Origin: JBBSOK01 sp965219125
Lineage (GTDB): Bacteria; Bacteroidota; Bacteroidia; Flavobacteriales; Flavobacteriaceae
Assembly (NCBI GenBank): GCA_965219125.1
Contig: CBDCMO010000002.1
Coordinates: 1,054,001 to 1,118,000, forward strand
Direction: 5' to 3'
DNA length: 64,000 nt
Shown: positions 8,893 to 17,721 of the stretch, in pieces
How the letters are laid out: every line of letters begins with the position of its first letter
Numbering within the stretch: position 1 is the stretch's first letter
Translations under genes and position numbers: made by a program
Notes under the pieces: generated by a model
Seen by the model: only the letters and a program-made list of their open reading frames with translations
Told to the model about the DNA's origin: nothing
The model's database searches: none

Positions 8893-9483
8893 TTATGCTT
8901 TTTGTGAATCTACCGACTTTAAATAATGATTTTTTGAGAAATCATTCATTTTATCCAAAAGTCTCTGCATGTCTGTGTCGATTAAAAGCAAATTGAAATT
9001 ATTCTGGCTTAAAAAACCAACTTGAACCATTTTCTCTAGCATTTCAATTAAAGGATTATAAAAATTATTGATGTTTAATAAACCGATTGGCTTATTATGT
9101 AAACCCAATTGAAGCCACGTAAATATTTCAAAAAGTTCTTCCAAAGTGCCCGCGCCACCAGGAAGCGTTATAAAACCATCACTTAATTCTTGCATCTTCA
9201 TTTTACGTTGATGCATATTTTGGGTTGTTATTAATTCTGTAAGGCCTAAATGAACTACTTCCTTTTTCTTTAAAAATTCTGGGATTATACCGATTACTTT
9301 TCCTTTTGAATCCAAAACTGCCTTTGCAATTTCGCCCATTACACCTATTTTGGCGGCGCCGTAAAGTAAGGTAATGTTATTTTCTGCTAAGAAGATTCCT
9401 GTTTGTTTTGCGGCTTCTGTGATTTGTGGATCATTCCCGTTACTGCTTCCGCAGAATACGCATATTTTGTTTAGATATTTCAT
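8893..9483 (-). CDS. LOG family protein (TIGR00730; nucleoside 5'-monophosphate phosphoribohydrolase)
   Basis: The 196-residue product has the LOG family signature PGGAGTLEE near 108-116, preceded by the RK pair of MHQRKMKM, and begins with the Rossmann-like ICVFCGSSNG. Characterised members cleave cytokinin riboside 5'-monophosphates or AMP to the free base plus ribose 5-phosphate; the bacterial physiological substrate is often unknown. The ATG at 9483 gives the usual N-terminus. It lies between prmC upstream on the same strand and ligA's promoter region downstream. Confidence 0.9.
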   Translation of the reverse strand: MKYLNKICVFCGSSNGNDPQITEAAKQTGIFLAENNITLLYGAAKIGVMGEIAKAVLDSKGKVIGIIPEFLKKKEVVHLGLTELITTQNMHQRKMKMQELSDGFITLPGGAGTLEELFEIFTWLQLGLHNKPIGLLNINNFYNPLIEMLEKMVQVGFLSQNNFNLLLIDTDMQRLLDKMNDFSKNHYLKSVDSQKA

Positions 9484-9488
9484 TTTTC

Positions 9489-9575
9489 TCTGTGTACCTA
9501 TGTGATTCCTCCGTGAAACTCTGTGTAATAGCTATCACGCTGAGTTACGCAGAGATTCACAGAGTTTCGCGGAGG
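9489..9575. repeat. Imperfect palindromic intergenic repeat
   Basis: Arms at 9508-9525 and 9558-9575 (18 nt) are inverted copies with a single mismatch, and the flanking text contains further related CTCTGTG and TTACGCAGAGATTCAC motifs. It fills the space between the prmC stop and the LOG gene start. It resembles dispersed 'CTCTGTGAAACTCCG' repeats that I associate with Bacteroidota genomes. No T-run is present, so it is not a standard terminator. Confidence 0.6.
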
Positions 9576-9576
9576 G

Positions 9577-10425
9577 TTATAAATTGCATTTTAACATTCG
9601 GTATTTTCCATAGATATCTTTTTTTAGCTCGATGTTTTTGAAATCTTCAAGTTTTAAAAACTCAATCAATTCTTCACTAAGGTACTCATTAATCTCGAAG
9701 AAGAGCAATCCGTTTTCTTTCAAATACGTTTTTGCCAATTTTGAAATGGCTTTATAAAACAGTAACGGGTTTTCATTTTCAACAAAAAGCGCGGTTGCAG
9801 GCTCAAAATTCAAAACATTTTTTTGCATAAATTCCTTTTCCAATTCCCGCACGTATGGCGGATTTGAAACTATAATATCGTACGAGTTTGGAAGTGTTTC
9901 AGTTCTCAATATATCAGCATGAAAAAAATTAATTTTTACTTCATTCAACTTTGCATTTTCTGCTGAAATTTTTAAAGCTTCTTCAGAAATATCCAAAGCT
10001 GAAACTTTAAAATTTGGAAGATTTTTGGCAAGCGAGATTGCAATGCAGCCAGAGCCAGTGCCGATATCTAACAATTCTGAATTCTGAATTTTGAATTCTG
10101 AATTATTTAAAACCCACTCCACCAATTCTTCTGTTTCGGGTCTCGGAATTAAGGTATGCATATTTACTTTAAATTTAAGGCCGTAAAATTCGGTTTCTCC
10201 TATAATATATTGAATAGGTTCAAAATTTTTCAGCCGGTTTTCTGCATCGGTAAATTTCAAAATTTCATTTTCTTCAACGTCAAAATTTGAATGTAAGCTG
10301 ATTTGAAATCTTGTAAATGCTAAATGATATTCAGCCAATAAATTGAAAAATGAATCAATTTCTTCCGAAGGATATATTTCCTTTAGACTATCTGTGAAAT
10401 TCTCTTTTACGTTTTTTAAGTTCAA
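9577..10425 (-). CDS. prmC: Peptide chain release factor N5-glutamine methyltransferase
   Basis: PrmC methylates the GGQ glutamine of release factors RF1 and RF2 using S-adenosylmethionine. The 282-residue protein shows the N-terminal helical domain, IPRPETEELVEW near 93-104, SAM-binding LDIGTGSG near 119-126 and the catalytic NPPY near 188-191. Between the ETEELVEW helix and the SAM motif it carries an odd stretch NNSEFKIQNSEL (107-118) whose DNA (10073-10105) is a copy of an intergenic simple repeat found elsewhere in the window. It follows a GNAT gene by 20 nt. Confidence 0.95.
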   Translation of the reverse strand: MNLKNVKENFTDSLKEIYPSEEIDSFFNLLAEYHLAFTRFQISLHSNFDVEENEILKFTDAENRLKNFEPIQYIIGETEFYGLKFKVNMHTLIPRPETEELVEWVLNNSEFKIQNSELLDIGTGSGCIAISLAKNLPNFKVSALDISEEALKISAENAKLNEVKINFFHADILRTETLPNSYDIIVSNPPYVRELEKEFMQKNVLNFEPATALFVENENPLLFYKAISKLAKTYLKENGLLFFEINEYLSEELIEFLKLEDFKNIELKKDIYGKYRMLKCNL

Positions 10426-10445
10426 AAATCTAGATTCTTATTATT

Positions 10446-10931
10446 CTATAAATCCTTTAACATGTGAACTGGGCAGGAATAGTGGCCGGTATTTCCCATT
10501 GATCCATCAATATAATTAAAACCCGATTGTTTGTATAATTTTTGGGCAGCATTCATATATGTCATTGTTTCGAGATAGCATTTTTCGAATTTTAATTCTT
10601 TTGCTTTTTCAAGACATTTGACCATCATTTTTGCGCCCATTCCTTTTCCTCTTACTTCGGGTAAAAAGTACATTTTTTGCAGCTCGCACACATTACCTTC
10701 AAAATTATCAAGCTGCGCAATACCTGCGCCTCCAATAATTTTACCATCAGTTTCAACCACAAAATAAATAGCTTTTGGTTTTTGATAAGTTTCAAACATA
10801 CAATCCAGAGCGGCATCTGCATAAGCTGTACCCACTTTTGGAACGCCAAAATCTATTAAAACACTTCGGATAACCGCTGCAATTTGTGCATTGTCCTTTT
10901 GCTGAATTGGTCTAATAATAGCCTCGCTCAT
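10446..10931 (-). CDS. GNAT family N-acetyltransferase
   Basis: This is a small acetyltransferase of 161 residues starting MSEAIIRPIQ. The acetyl-CoA loop is visible as LPEVRGKGMGAKMM, followed by LETMTYMNAAQKLYKQSGF, a typical GNAT C-terminal half. The open frame extends upstream to 11036 but that part would lie inside the divergent ribD gene, so the ATG at 10931 is preferred. The substrate is unknown. It is probably cotranscribed with prmC. Confidence 0.88.
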   Translation of the reverse strand: MSEAIIRPIQQKDNAQIAAVIRSVLIDFGVPKVGTAYADAALDCMFETYQKPKAIYFVVETDGKIIGGAGIAQLDNFEGNVCELQKMYFLPEVRGKGMGAKMMVKCLEKAKELKFEKCYLETMTYMNAAQKLYKQSGFNYIDGSMGNTGHYSCPVHMLKDL

Positions 10932-10945
10932 AAAACTTATTACTG

Positions 10946-10953
10946 TATTTTTG
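10946..10953 (+). promoter_or_regulatory. Predicted -7 promoter box of ribD
   Basis: TATTTTTG matches TAnnTTTG exactly and ends 4 nt before the GTG start of ribD. The whole divergent intergenic region is only 26 nt, so promoter and start are compressed and a leaderless message is predicted. No clear -33 TTG is seen. Confidence 0.5.
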
Positions 10954-10957
10954 GGGT

Positions 10958-12016
10958 GTGAAGATACACGAAAAATATATGTTGCGCTGCCTACAATTGG
11001 CAAAAAATGGCTTGGGAACAACCTATCCAAACCCATTGGTTGGGAGTGTTATAGTGCTAAACGATATAATTATTGGCGAAGGTTTTCACCTAAAAGCAGG
11101 ACAACCACATGCAGAAGTTAATGCAATCGCGAACGCTAGCGAAACAAGCTTGTTAAAAGAGGCAACAATCTACGTTAACCTCGAACCTTGCAGCCATTAT
11201 GGCAAAACACCACCTTGCGCAGATTTGATTATTGAAAAAGGCATAAAAAAAGTAGTGATTGGCTGCACAGATATAAATCCTGCGGTTGCTGGTAAGGGAG
11301 TTCAAAAATTGATGCAGGCTGGATGTGATGTTACTATCGGAATTTTGGAAGCTGAATGTTTAGAGATCAACAAACGCTTTTTCACGTTTCATTCCAAAAA
11401 AAGACCTTACATTATTTTAAAATGGGCGCAAACAGCCGATGGATTTACTGCGCCAAATTCAAAAACTGATTCAACTGAAATTAGCGAAAAAAAACCTTTT
11501 TGGATAAGCAATTCATTTTCTCAGCAATATGCCCATAAAATGCGGGCTGAAGAACATGCAATTCTTGTTGGAAAAAATACCGCGATTACTGATAATCCAA
11601 GTTTGACCGCACGAAATTTTGCGGGTGAAAATCCCGTTAGAATTTTTATTGATAGGAATTTGGATATTATTGAAAAATCTAATTTATACAACGAAGCTGC
11701 CGAAACAATTGTAATTACCGAAAAGGCAAAGGGTGCTGTTAAAAATATAAGTTTTGAAGTTGCCAACTTCGCTGAAAATTTACCTTTACAGATTTGCGAA
11801 ATTCTGCATAAAAAAAACATACAATCTGTAATAATTGAAGGTGGCGCAAAAACGTTACAAAGTTTTATTGAAGCAAATTTATGGGATGAAGCTTACATTT
11901 TTAATGGAATTTTTAATTTAGAAAAGGGATTGAAAGCGCCGGAATTAAAAGGTTCGAAAATTTCAGAGATGAAATTGGGAGATGATACACTTCAACTATT
12001 TAAAAATAAACTTTAG
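10958..12016 (+). CDS. ribD: Bifunctional riboflavin biosynthesis deaminase/reductase RibD
   Basis: RibD deaminates and then reduces the pyrimidine intermediate early in riboflavin synthesis. The 352-residue product has an N-terminal zinc deaminase domain (HAE near 51-53, PCSHYGKTPPC near 77-87) and a C-terminal reductase domain beginning near 145 with RPYIILKWAQTADG. The start is GTG at 10958, giving MKIHEKYMLRC, the standard flavobacterial N-terminus. The stop codon overlaps the GTG start of the next gene by one base. Confidence 0.96.
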   Translation: MKIHEKYMLRCLQLAKNGLGTTYPNPLVGSVIVLNDIIIGEGFHLKAGQPHAEVNAIANASETSLLKEATIYVNLEPCSHYGKTPPCADLIIEKGIKKVVIGCTDINPAVAGKGVQKLMQAGCDVTIGILEAECLEINKRFFTFHSKKRPYIILKWAQTADGFTAPNSKTDSTEISEKKPFWISNSFSQQYAHKMRAEEHAILVGKNTAITDNPSLTARNFAGENPVRIFIDRNLDIIEKSNLYNEAAETIVITEKAKGAVKNISFEVANFAENLPLQICEILHKKNIQSVIIEGGAKTLQSFIEANLWDEAYIFNGIFNLEKGLKAPELKGSKISEMKLGDDTLQLFKNKL

Positions 12017-12888
12017 TGATTTATTTACTTTTAAGCGTGTTATCTTCAACCATTATCTTGGTGGTTTTTAAGCTGTATAAACGTTTCAAAATTAATAGCT
12101 TTCAGGCAATAATTGTAAACTATTTTGTTGCCTGCATTTGCGGGTTATTATCAACTTCCCACGATATTATTTTCTCTGATATACCAAATGAACCTTGGTT
12201 TTTTTACTCAATTGCACTTGGTTGTCTATTTATATTAATCTTCAATTTAATGGCAATTACAACACAGCGAAGTGGGATTTCTGCAGCTTCGGTAGCTACT
12301 AAAATGAGCGTTGCTATTCCGGTTATTTTTGGTCTTTTATATTATGGTGAAAGTTTGGGTACTTTCAAGTTTGTTGGAATTATTTTAGCGTTGATTGCCG
12401 TTTATTTAACCTCAATTAAAACCAAAGACGGTTTAAAAATTAAAGCCAAAAACCTCATCTTTCCTATTTTGGTATTTTTGGGAAGCGGGATAATTGACAC
12501 AAGTATAAAATATATTGAAGATAGTTTTGTAGCTGAAAATGAAGTCGGTCTTTTTAGCGCAACGGTTTTTGCGGCAGCTGCAAGTGTTGGTACGATTATA
12601 ATTATTGGTCAAATTTTAAATGGAAAATTTCAATTCAAACTGAAAAATGTTTTTGGAGGAATTGCTTTGGGAATTCCCAATTATTTTTCAATCTATTTTT
12701 TGGTTATGGCTTTGCGAAGTGACTTTTTAGAAAGTTCTGGGATTTTTACGGTTAATAATGTAGCTATTGTAATTTTGTCCATTGCAACTGCAATACTCTT
12801 TTTTAAAGAAAAGTTACTTGTCAAAAATTGGATTGGTGTTGGCCTTGCGGTAATTAGCATTTTTTTGATTGCTTTGGGAAAATGGTAG
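12016..12888 (+). CDS. DMT superfamily (EamA-like) permease
   Basis: The 290-residue product is an integral membrane protein with about ten hydrophobic helices, as in EamA/DMT metabolite exporters, with the duplicated architecture split around residue 145. The GTG start overlaps the ribD stop (TAGTG), so translation is probably coupled to ribD. The transported compound is not predictable; the ribD link could hint at a riboflavin-related or simply unrelated metabolite. A second EamA permease lies at 56.2-57.1 kb. Confidence 0.85.
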   Translation: MIYLLLSVLSSTIILVVFKLYKRFKINSFQAIIVNYFVACICGLLSTSHDIIFSDIPNEPWFFYSIALGCLFILIFNLMAITTQRSGISAASVATKMSVAIPVIFGLLYYGESLGTFKFVGIILALIAVYLTSIKTKDGLKIKAKNLIFPILVFLGSGIIDTSIKYIEDSFVAENEVGLFSATVFAAAASVGTIIIIGQILNGKFQFKLKNVFGGIALGIPNYFSIYFLVMALRSDFLESSGIFTVNNVAIVILSIATAILFFKEKLLVKNWIGVGLAVISIFLIALGKW

Positions 12889-12925
12889 AAAAAGATGGTG
12901 GATGCAGGATGTTGGGTGCTGGAGA

Positions 12926-13557
12926 ATGAAGTTTGGAGTAAATTTAGAAAACTTGGGATTAGAAAAAGATACATATAAAACTATTTTAAAGGCTTCAAAA
13001 GAGGTTCTTTTTAAAGAAAAAGGAAGCAAGTTTTTTGGATATGCTTTTCCAGTACTTTCCGAAGAAGATGTAAAAATATGTATTGAAAAACTTCAGAAAA
13101 AACATCACACCGCACGTCATTTTTGCTACGCTTGGCAAATTGGGAAAAGTTACAAGATGTATCGCGCAAATGATGACGGCGAACCAAGTAATAGCGCGGG
13201 AATGCCAATATACGGCCAACTGCAATCCTTTGATGTTACCAATATTCTTGTTGTAGTAGTTAGATATTTTGGCGGGACAAAATTAGGGGTTGGCGGACTT
13301 ATACAAGCTTATAAAACAACGGCTAGTATGGCTTTAACCACCAGCAAGATTATAGAAAAAACCATTGATGAAGTTTTTAAAATATATTTCGAATATCCCG
13401 AAATGAAAAGGATGAAAACCTTATAATTATAAATCAGAAAATGGCGCTAACCTGTGAAATCGAAATTTCAGTAAGAAGAAAAGATGTAGAAAAAGTATTA
13501 GGAATATTTGATAATACCTATAAAGTTGACATCAAAAAAACACCAGATTTGGATTAA
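12926..13557 (+). pseudogene. YigZ/IMPACT family protein, frameshifted in its C-terminal domain
   Basis: The N-terminal IMPACT domain is intact: LFKEKGSKFFGYAFPV, the HHTARHFCYAW segment, DDGEPSNSAGMPI and VVRYFGGTKLGVGGLI. After FEYPEM the frame ends at 13426 (KRMKTL, stop), while the expected C-terminal DUF1949 domain continues in the -1 frame from about 13405 to the stop at 13557, with QKMALTCEIEISVRRKDVE. Compared with my memory of intact relatives, roughly six residues are missing at the join, consistent with a deletion of about 19 nt. The truncated 166-residue product could still fold. The ATG at 12926 is my choice; the frame opens further upstream in repeat-like DNA, and TTG at 12953 is an alternative. 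Confidence 0.75.
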
Positions 13558-13611
13558 AGCCATTTCGAAGTTATTTCAATTTAATTAATCAGCTTTTTTT
13601 CAAAAGATATT

Positions 13612-14019
13612 TTAAGAAACGTCTTCCAATTTTTCTAAAAGATATGTTGGCGCTTTCATTATTTTTCCAGTTTTACTGTTTATAAAAACTAGTGTTGTAG
13701 TTGCCTCAATTAAAAGTTTTTCTTTTTCATTATAAATTTTATAATCAAATTCAATCTTCACAGTTGGAATTTTCTTCAATGTAGTAACTATAGTTAAAAC
13801 ATCATCATAATAAGACGGATTTCTGTAATCGATATTCAGATTTACCACGGGCAAGTGTACATAGTTTTCTTCCATCCACTTATAGCTAAAACCTAGTTCG
13901 CGCAACCATTCCGTACGACCTTGTTCTAGATATAACGGATAGTTGCCATAATAAACAATACCCATTTTATCGGTTTCGCCATAGCGCACCCTAATATTTA
14001 TTTTAGAAGTTTTAAACAT
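13612..14019 (-). CDS. Acyl-CoA thioesterase, YbgC/4HBT family
   Basis: This 135-residue hot-dog fold protein shows the 4-hydroxybenzoyl-CoA thioesterase signature VRYGETDKMGIVYYGNYPLY with the catalytic Asp, followed by LEQGRTEWLRELG. Such enzymes hydrolyse acyl-CoA thioesters and in many bacteria associate with the Tol-Pal envelope system; no tol genes are nearby here. It is convergent with the YigZ gene and divergent from dnaA. The substrate range is not predictable. Confidence 0.9.
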   Translation of the reverse strand: MFKTSKINIRVRYGETDKMGIVYYGNYPLYLEQGRTEWLRELGFSYKWMEENYVHLPVVNLNIDYRNPSYYDDVLTIVTTLKKIPTVKIEFDYKIYNEKEKLLIEATTTLVFINSKTGKIMKAPTYLLEKLEDVS

Positions 14020-14219
14020 ATTCCTATTCTTTAAACGAAGTTTTTTTGTAGTTTTATAATCGAAGCATGATGCAATAAAAAAAATGAAAATTCAATAGCC
14101 AATCGGTTTTTTTTTCAGGTTTTTTGTTCACATATTTGCAGAGTCAAGAATGAGTTACAACCTACAATTTTTTCTTTTCTATTAACCTAATTTACTAATA
14201 AAAAACGCTAGGATTTATT

Positions 14220-15647
14220 ATGAGCAAAACTGCGGAAACAGTTTGGGACAATTGTTTGGCCTTTATCGAAGATAACATTTCTTCGCAAGCCTACAAAACT
14301 TGGTTCGAACCAATAAAAGCGGTAAAGCTTACAGATTGTGCTTTAAGCATACAAGTGCCGAGCAAGTTTTTTTATGAATGGCTTGAAGAGCATTATGTTA
14401 AGTTGCTTAAAGTTAGCTTAACAAAAGAATTGGGCACAACTGCCAAACTTGTTTACATTATTAAAATGGAAAACACGTACGGCAACAAACTACCATTTAC
14501 AGAGCGCATTCCTAGCTCAAACCGATCTAAGGTGCAAGCGCAAGATGTAGATGTTCCTTTAAAAAATAAAAGTCCAGAGCTTAAAAATCCTTTTGTAATA
14601 CCTGGAATTCGAAATGTAAAAATTGAATCTCAGCTTAACCCAAATTATAGTTTTGAAAACTTTTTGGAAGGCGATTCCAACCGTTTGGCACGTTCGGCCG
14701 GTTTAGCAGTTGCTAATAAACCTGGAGGAACTTCCTTTAATCCATTATTGATTTTTGGTGGTGTAGGTTTGGGCAAAACGCATTTGGGCCACGCAATTGG
14801 TGTGGATATTAAAGATAAATATCCGGATAAAACCGTACTTTATATTTCGGCTGAAAAGTTTACACAACAATATATTGAATCGGTTAAAAAGAATAACCGA
14901 AACGACTTTATACATTTCTATCAAATTATTGATGTTTTGATTGTTGATGATATTCAGCTGCTTTCTGGCAAAGCTGGAACGCAGGATGTTTTCTTCCATA
15001 TTTTCAATCATCTACATCAAAACGGAAAACAAGTTATATTAACAAGCGATAAAGCGCCGGTTGATATGATAGATATTGAGCAGCGCTTATTATCCAGATT
15101 TAAATGGGGACTTTCTGCCGAATTAAATTACCCAGATTACGATACGAGAGTTGCTATTATTGAGAATAAATTATATCGTGACGGTGTTGAAATGCCTGAC
15201 GAAATTGTTGAATTTTTAGCAAATAACATTAAAACAAACATTCGCGAATTGGAAGGCGCAATAATTTCATTAATTGCACATTCCTCTTTCAATAAAAAGG
15301 ATATTACATTAGATCTTGCCCGAAAAATTGTTGATAACTATGTGAAACACACCAAACGTGAAGTTTCAATAGATTATATTCAAAAAGTGGTGAGTGACTA
15401 TTTTCAGATGGATGTGGATACGCTTCAATCTAAAACTAGAAAACGTCATATTGTTCAAGCACGACAGTTGGCAATGTTTTTTGCGAAGAAATTCACGAAA
15501 GCTTCTTTGGCGTCTATTGGTTCACAAATTGGACAACGCGACCACGCAACTGTACTTCACGCTTGTAAAACGGTGGATAATCTTTCAAGTACCGACAAGC
15601 AATTTAGAAAGTACGTTGAAGATTTAAGTAAAAAACTTACTTTATAA
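14220..15647 (+). CDS. dnaA: Chromosomal replication initiator protein DnaA
   Basis: DnaA binds origin boxes and melts DNA to start replication. The 475-residue product has the N-terminal helicase-loading domain (about 1-85), a linker, the AAA+ domain with Walker A GGVGLGKT at 180-187 and Walker B IVDD near 241-244, and domain IV with the DNA-binding signature RDHATVLHA at 440-448. About 200 nt of AT-rich DNA precede it. I saw no cluster of TTATCCACA boxes nearby and no dnaN, so this need not be the origin. The upstream CATATTTG (14131-14138) is a near match to a -7 box. Confidence 0.98.
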   Translation: MSKTAETVWDNCLAFIEDNISSQAYKTWFEPIKAVKLTDCALSIQVPSKFFYEWLEEHYVKLLKVSLTKELGTTAKLVYIIKMENTYGNKLPFTERIPSSNRSKVQAQDVDVPLKNKSPELKNPFVIPGIRNVKIESQLNPNYSFENFLEGDSNRLARSAGLAVANKPGGTSFNPLLIFGGVGLGKTHLGHAIGVDIKDKYPDKTVLYISAEKFTQQYIESVKKNNRNDFIHFYQIIDVLIVDDIQLLSGKAGTQDVFFHIFNHLHQNGKQVILTSDKAPVDMIDIEQRLLSRFKWGLSAELNYPDYDTRVAIIENKLYRDGVEMPDEIVEFLANNIKTNIRELEGAIISLIAHSSFNKKDITLDLARKIVDNYVKHTKREVSIDYIQKVVSDYFQMDVDTLQSKTRKRHIVQARQLAMFFAKKFTKASLASIGSQIGQRDHATVLHACKTVDNLSSTDKQFRKYVEDLSKKLTL

Positions 15648-15725
15648 TTTCAATATTTACTTTATTATATTCTACCAAATTTTTTTTCTGAAATAATCCA
15701 GGCCTCTATTTTGTTATTTGTAGCG

Positions 15726-15733
15726 TATTTTTG
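15726..15733 (+). promoter_or_regulatory. Predicted -7 promoter box for the phosphatase gene
   Basis: TATTTTTG matches TAnnTTTG exactly, 18 nt before the ATG at 15752. The -33 element is not obvious. Confidence 0.5.
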
Positions 15734-15751
15734 TTTTAAAATAAAAGTGAA

Positions 15752-16204
15752 ATGAAAACACGTATTTTAATGGTTTGCTTAGGGAATATTTGCCGATCAC
15801 CACTTGCCGAAGGTTTATTAAAATCGAAAGTTGATCCTGATAATATTTTTGTAGATTCCGCAGGAACTGGCGATTATCATATTGGCGATTTGCCCGATAA
15901 AAGAAGCATCGCCGTAGCTCAAAAAAATAATTTAGATATTACTGACCAAAGAGGAAGGCAATTCAAACCTGCAGATTTTGACAATTTTGATCATATATTT
16001 GTTATGGATGCTTCAAATAAAGAGAACGTTTTGCTTTTGGCAACTACGGAGGAACATAGAAGAAAGGTTCATTTAATATTAGACGAAATCTTCCCAAACG
16101 AAAAAGTAGATGTGCCCGATCCATACTTCGGTGGCGAATTGGGATTTGATCAGGTTTACGAAATGCTGGACAAAGCCACAACTAAATTAGCTAATAGACT
16201 TTAA
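15752..16204 (+). CDS. Low molecular weight protein-tyrosine phosphatase
   Basis: The 150-residue product carries the P-loop CLGNICRS with catalytic Cys9 and Arg15 and the general-acid aspartate in DPY near 123-125, the full active site of the family. These enzymes dephosphorylate protein tyrosines; in bacteria they often partner with BY-kinases in polysaccharide export, but no kinase gene is close here. It sits 104 nt after dnaA with its own predicted promoter. Confidence 0.95.
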   Translation: MKTRILMVCLGNICRSPLAEGLLKSKVDPDNIFVDSAGTGDYHIGDLPDKRSIAVAQKNNLDITDQRGRQFKPADFDNFDHIFVMDASNKENVLLLATTEEHRRKVHLILDEIFPNEKVDVPDPYFGGELGFDQVYEMLDKATTKLANRL

Positions 16205-16258
16205 TACTTTTATCTCCTAATTTTCACTATTTTAGCATTCCAATTAAATACCTAAGAT

Positions 16259-17644
16259 ATGAAAAAATTATTCTCGGCACTTCTACTTTTTGCAATTTGT
16301 GGAAGTTTAAAAGCACAAACATTTACAACCTCATTATTTAAAGGAGGTTTTAGTACGCCTATAAATCTTCAAAATGCGGGAGATGAACGTCTTTTTGTAG
16401 TTGAACAAGCTGGAAGAATTAAAATTTTAAATCCAGACGCAACGGTGAATGGAACACCATTTTTGGATATTACAGGCATAATTTCCAGCGGTGGAGAGCG
16501 CGGCCTTTTGGGTTTGGCATTTCACCCGGACTATGCCAACAACGGCTATTTTTACGTAGATTATAGCAACACCGCCGGCAATAATCAAATTTCTAGATTT
16601 TCGGTAGATCCAAATAATCCAAATATTGCAGATCCAAATTCAGAATTACAACTTATAACAATTACACAACCTTTTAGTAATCATAATGGCGGCTGTATAG
16701 TTTTTGGTCCAGACGGTTATCTTTATATTTCGTCCGGCGATGGCGGAAGCGGCGGCGATCCGGGAAATCGTGCACAAAATAAAACACTTCTTTTAGGAAA
16801 ATTACTACGTATTGATGTAGATACACAAACGGGCGGTTTAAACTACGGAATACCTTCAGACAATCCCTTTGTGAACGATCCCGATACAACTATAAAAAAG
16901 GAAATTTGGGCATTTGGACTTCGTAATGCCTGGAGATTTTCTTTTGATTTCACAGAAAATAATCTTTGGATTGCCGATGTGGGTCAAGGAGATTGGGAAG
17001 AATTGAATAGAGAACCTACAACTGCGGCTGGCCTTAATTATGGCTGGCGCTGTTATGAAGGCAATCACACATTTAATACTGCAGGTTGCCCACCGCAGGC
17101 AGAACTTACGTTCCCACTTGGAGAATATAGCCACGCGGGTGGCAATTGCTCGGTAACAGGAGGATTTGTTTATCGCGGAACGAAATACAGCGATATTTTG
17201 GGTTTATATTTCTTTGCTGATTTATGTAGTGGTTTTATTGGCACGATTGCAAACAATGGTGATTTGGTGAATCACGGAAGTTTTAATGGCGGCAATTGGG
17301 CAAGTTTTGGAGAAGATGTAAATAAAGAACTTTACATTTTAAATACAACTGGAAATATTTATAAAATTGAAGGCAGCGTGCTTTCTACCGGAGATTCTGT
17401 TTTTGAAAATTCAATTTCGATGGTGCCTAATCCTACTTCAGATTTTGTTAGTTTAAAAATTCAAAATGATACTTTTGAATCACTTCAAATTATAGATTTG
17501 AAAGGGAGCATTTTATATTCGGAAACGGCAATAAATTCTTCCAATAAAAATATTGATACCTCAACTTTATCCAGCGGTTTGTATTTCGTTAAAATGATGA
17601 GCAAATCTGGAAATACTGCCATTAAAAAGCTTTTGAAACAATAA
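16259..17644 (+). CDS. Secreted PQQ-dependent sugar dehydrogenase-like protein with T9SS sorting tail
   Basis: The 461-residue product has a signal peptide (about 1-19, ending LKAQ), then a six-bladed beta-propeller of the soluble glucose/sorbosone dehydrogenase family: NAGDERLFVVEQAGRI, ERGLLGLAFHPDY, SNHNGGCIVFGPDGYLYISS and WAFGLRNAWRFSFD are the conserved signatures. A type A T9SS C-terminal domain (about 385-461, starting MVPNPTSDFVSL and ending KKLLKQ) marks it for secretion across the outer membrane. PQQ dependence and the sugar oxidised are family inferences. It is followed by a strong terminator. Confidence 0.9.
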   Translation: MKKLFSALLLFAICGSLKAQTFTTSLFKGGFSTPINLQNAGDERLFVVEQAGRIKILNPDATVNGTPFLDITGIISSGGERGLLGLAFHPDYANNGYFYVDYSNTAGNNQISRFSVDPNNPNIADPNSELQLITITQPFSNHNGGCIVFGPDGYLYISSGDGGSGGDPGNRAQNKTLLLGKLLRIDVDTQTGGLNYGIPSDNPFVNDPDTTIKKEIWAFGLRNAWRFSFDFTENNLWIADVGQGDWEELNREPTTAAGLNYGWRCYEGNHTFNTAGCPPQAELTFPLGEYSHAGGNCSVTGGFVYRGTKYSDILGLYFFADLCSGFIGTIANNGDLVNHGSFNGGNWASFGEDVNKELYILNTTGNIYKIEGSVLSTGDSVFENSISMVPNPTSDFVSLKIQNDTFESLQIIDLKGSILYSETAINSSNKNIDTSTLSSGLYFVKMMSKSGNTAIKKLLKQ

Positions 17645-17666
17645 CATTTCAACTTAAAACTTTTTG

Positions 17667-17699
17667 GGGCAGATATAGAAAATAGCTGCCCTTTTTTTT
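17667..17699 (+). terminator. Rho-independent terminator
   Basis: GGGCAG (17667-17672) pairs with CTGCCC (17686-17691) and is followed by eight T. It ends the transcript of the sugar dehydrogenase gene. Confidence 0.85.
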
Positions 17700-17721
17700 A
17701 TTTCAATATTTAAATAATGTA

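Noticed and set aside
12869..12925. N-terminal extension of the YigZ frame (MLWENGRKRWWMQDVGCW)
   Set aside because: It overlaps the end of the permease gene and repeat-like intergenic text (GATGCAGGATGTTGGGTGCTG); relatives start near the KDTYKTI segment.
14020..14219. Possible replication origin next to dnaA
   Set aside because: I found no cluster of TTATCCACA-type boxes and no dnaN or typical origin genes beside dnaA; AT-richness alone is not enough.
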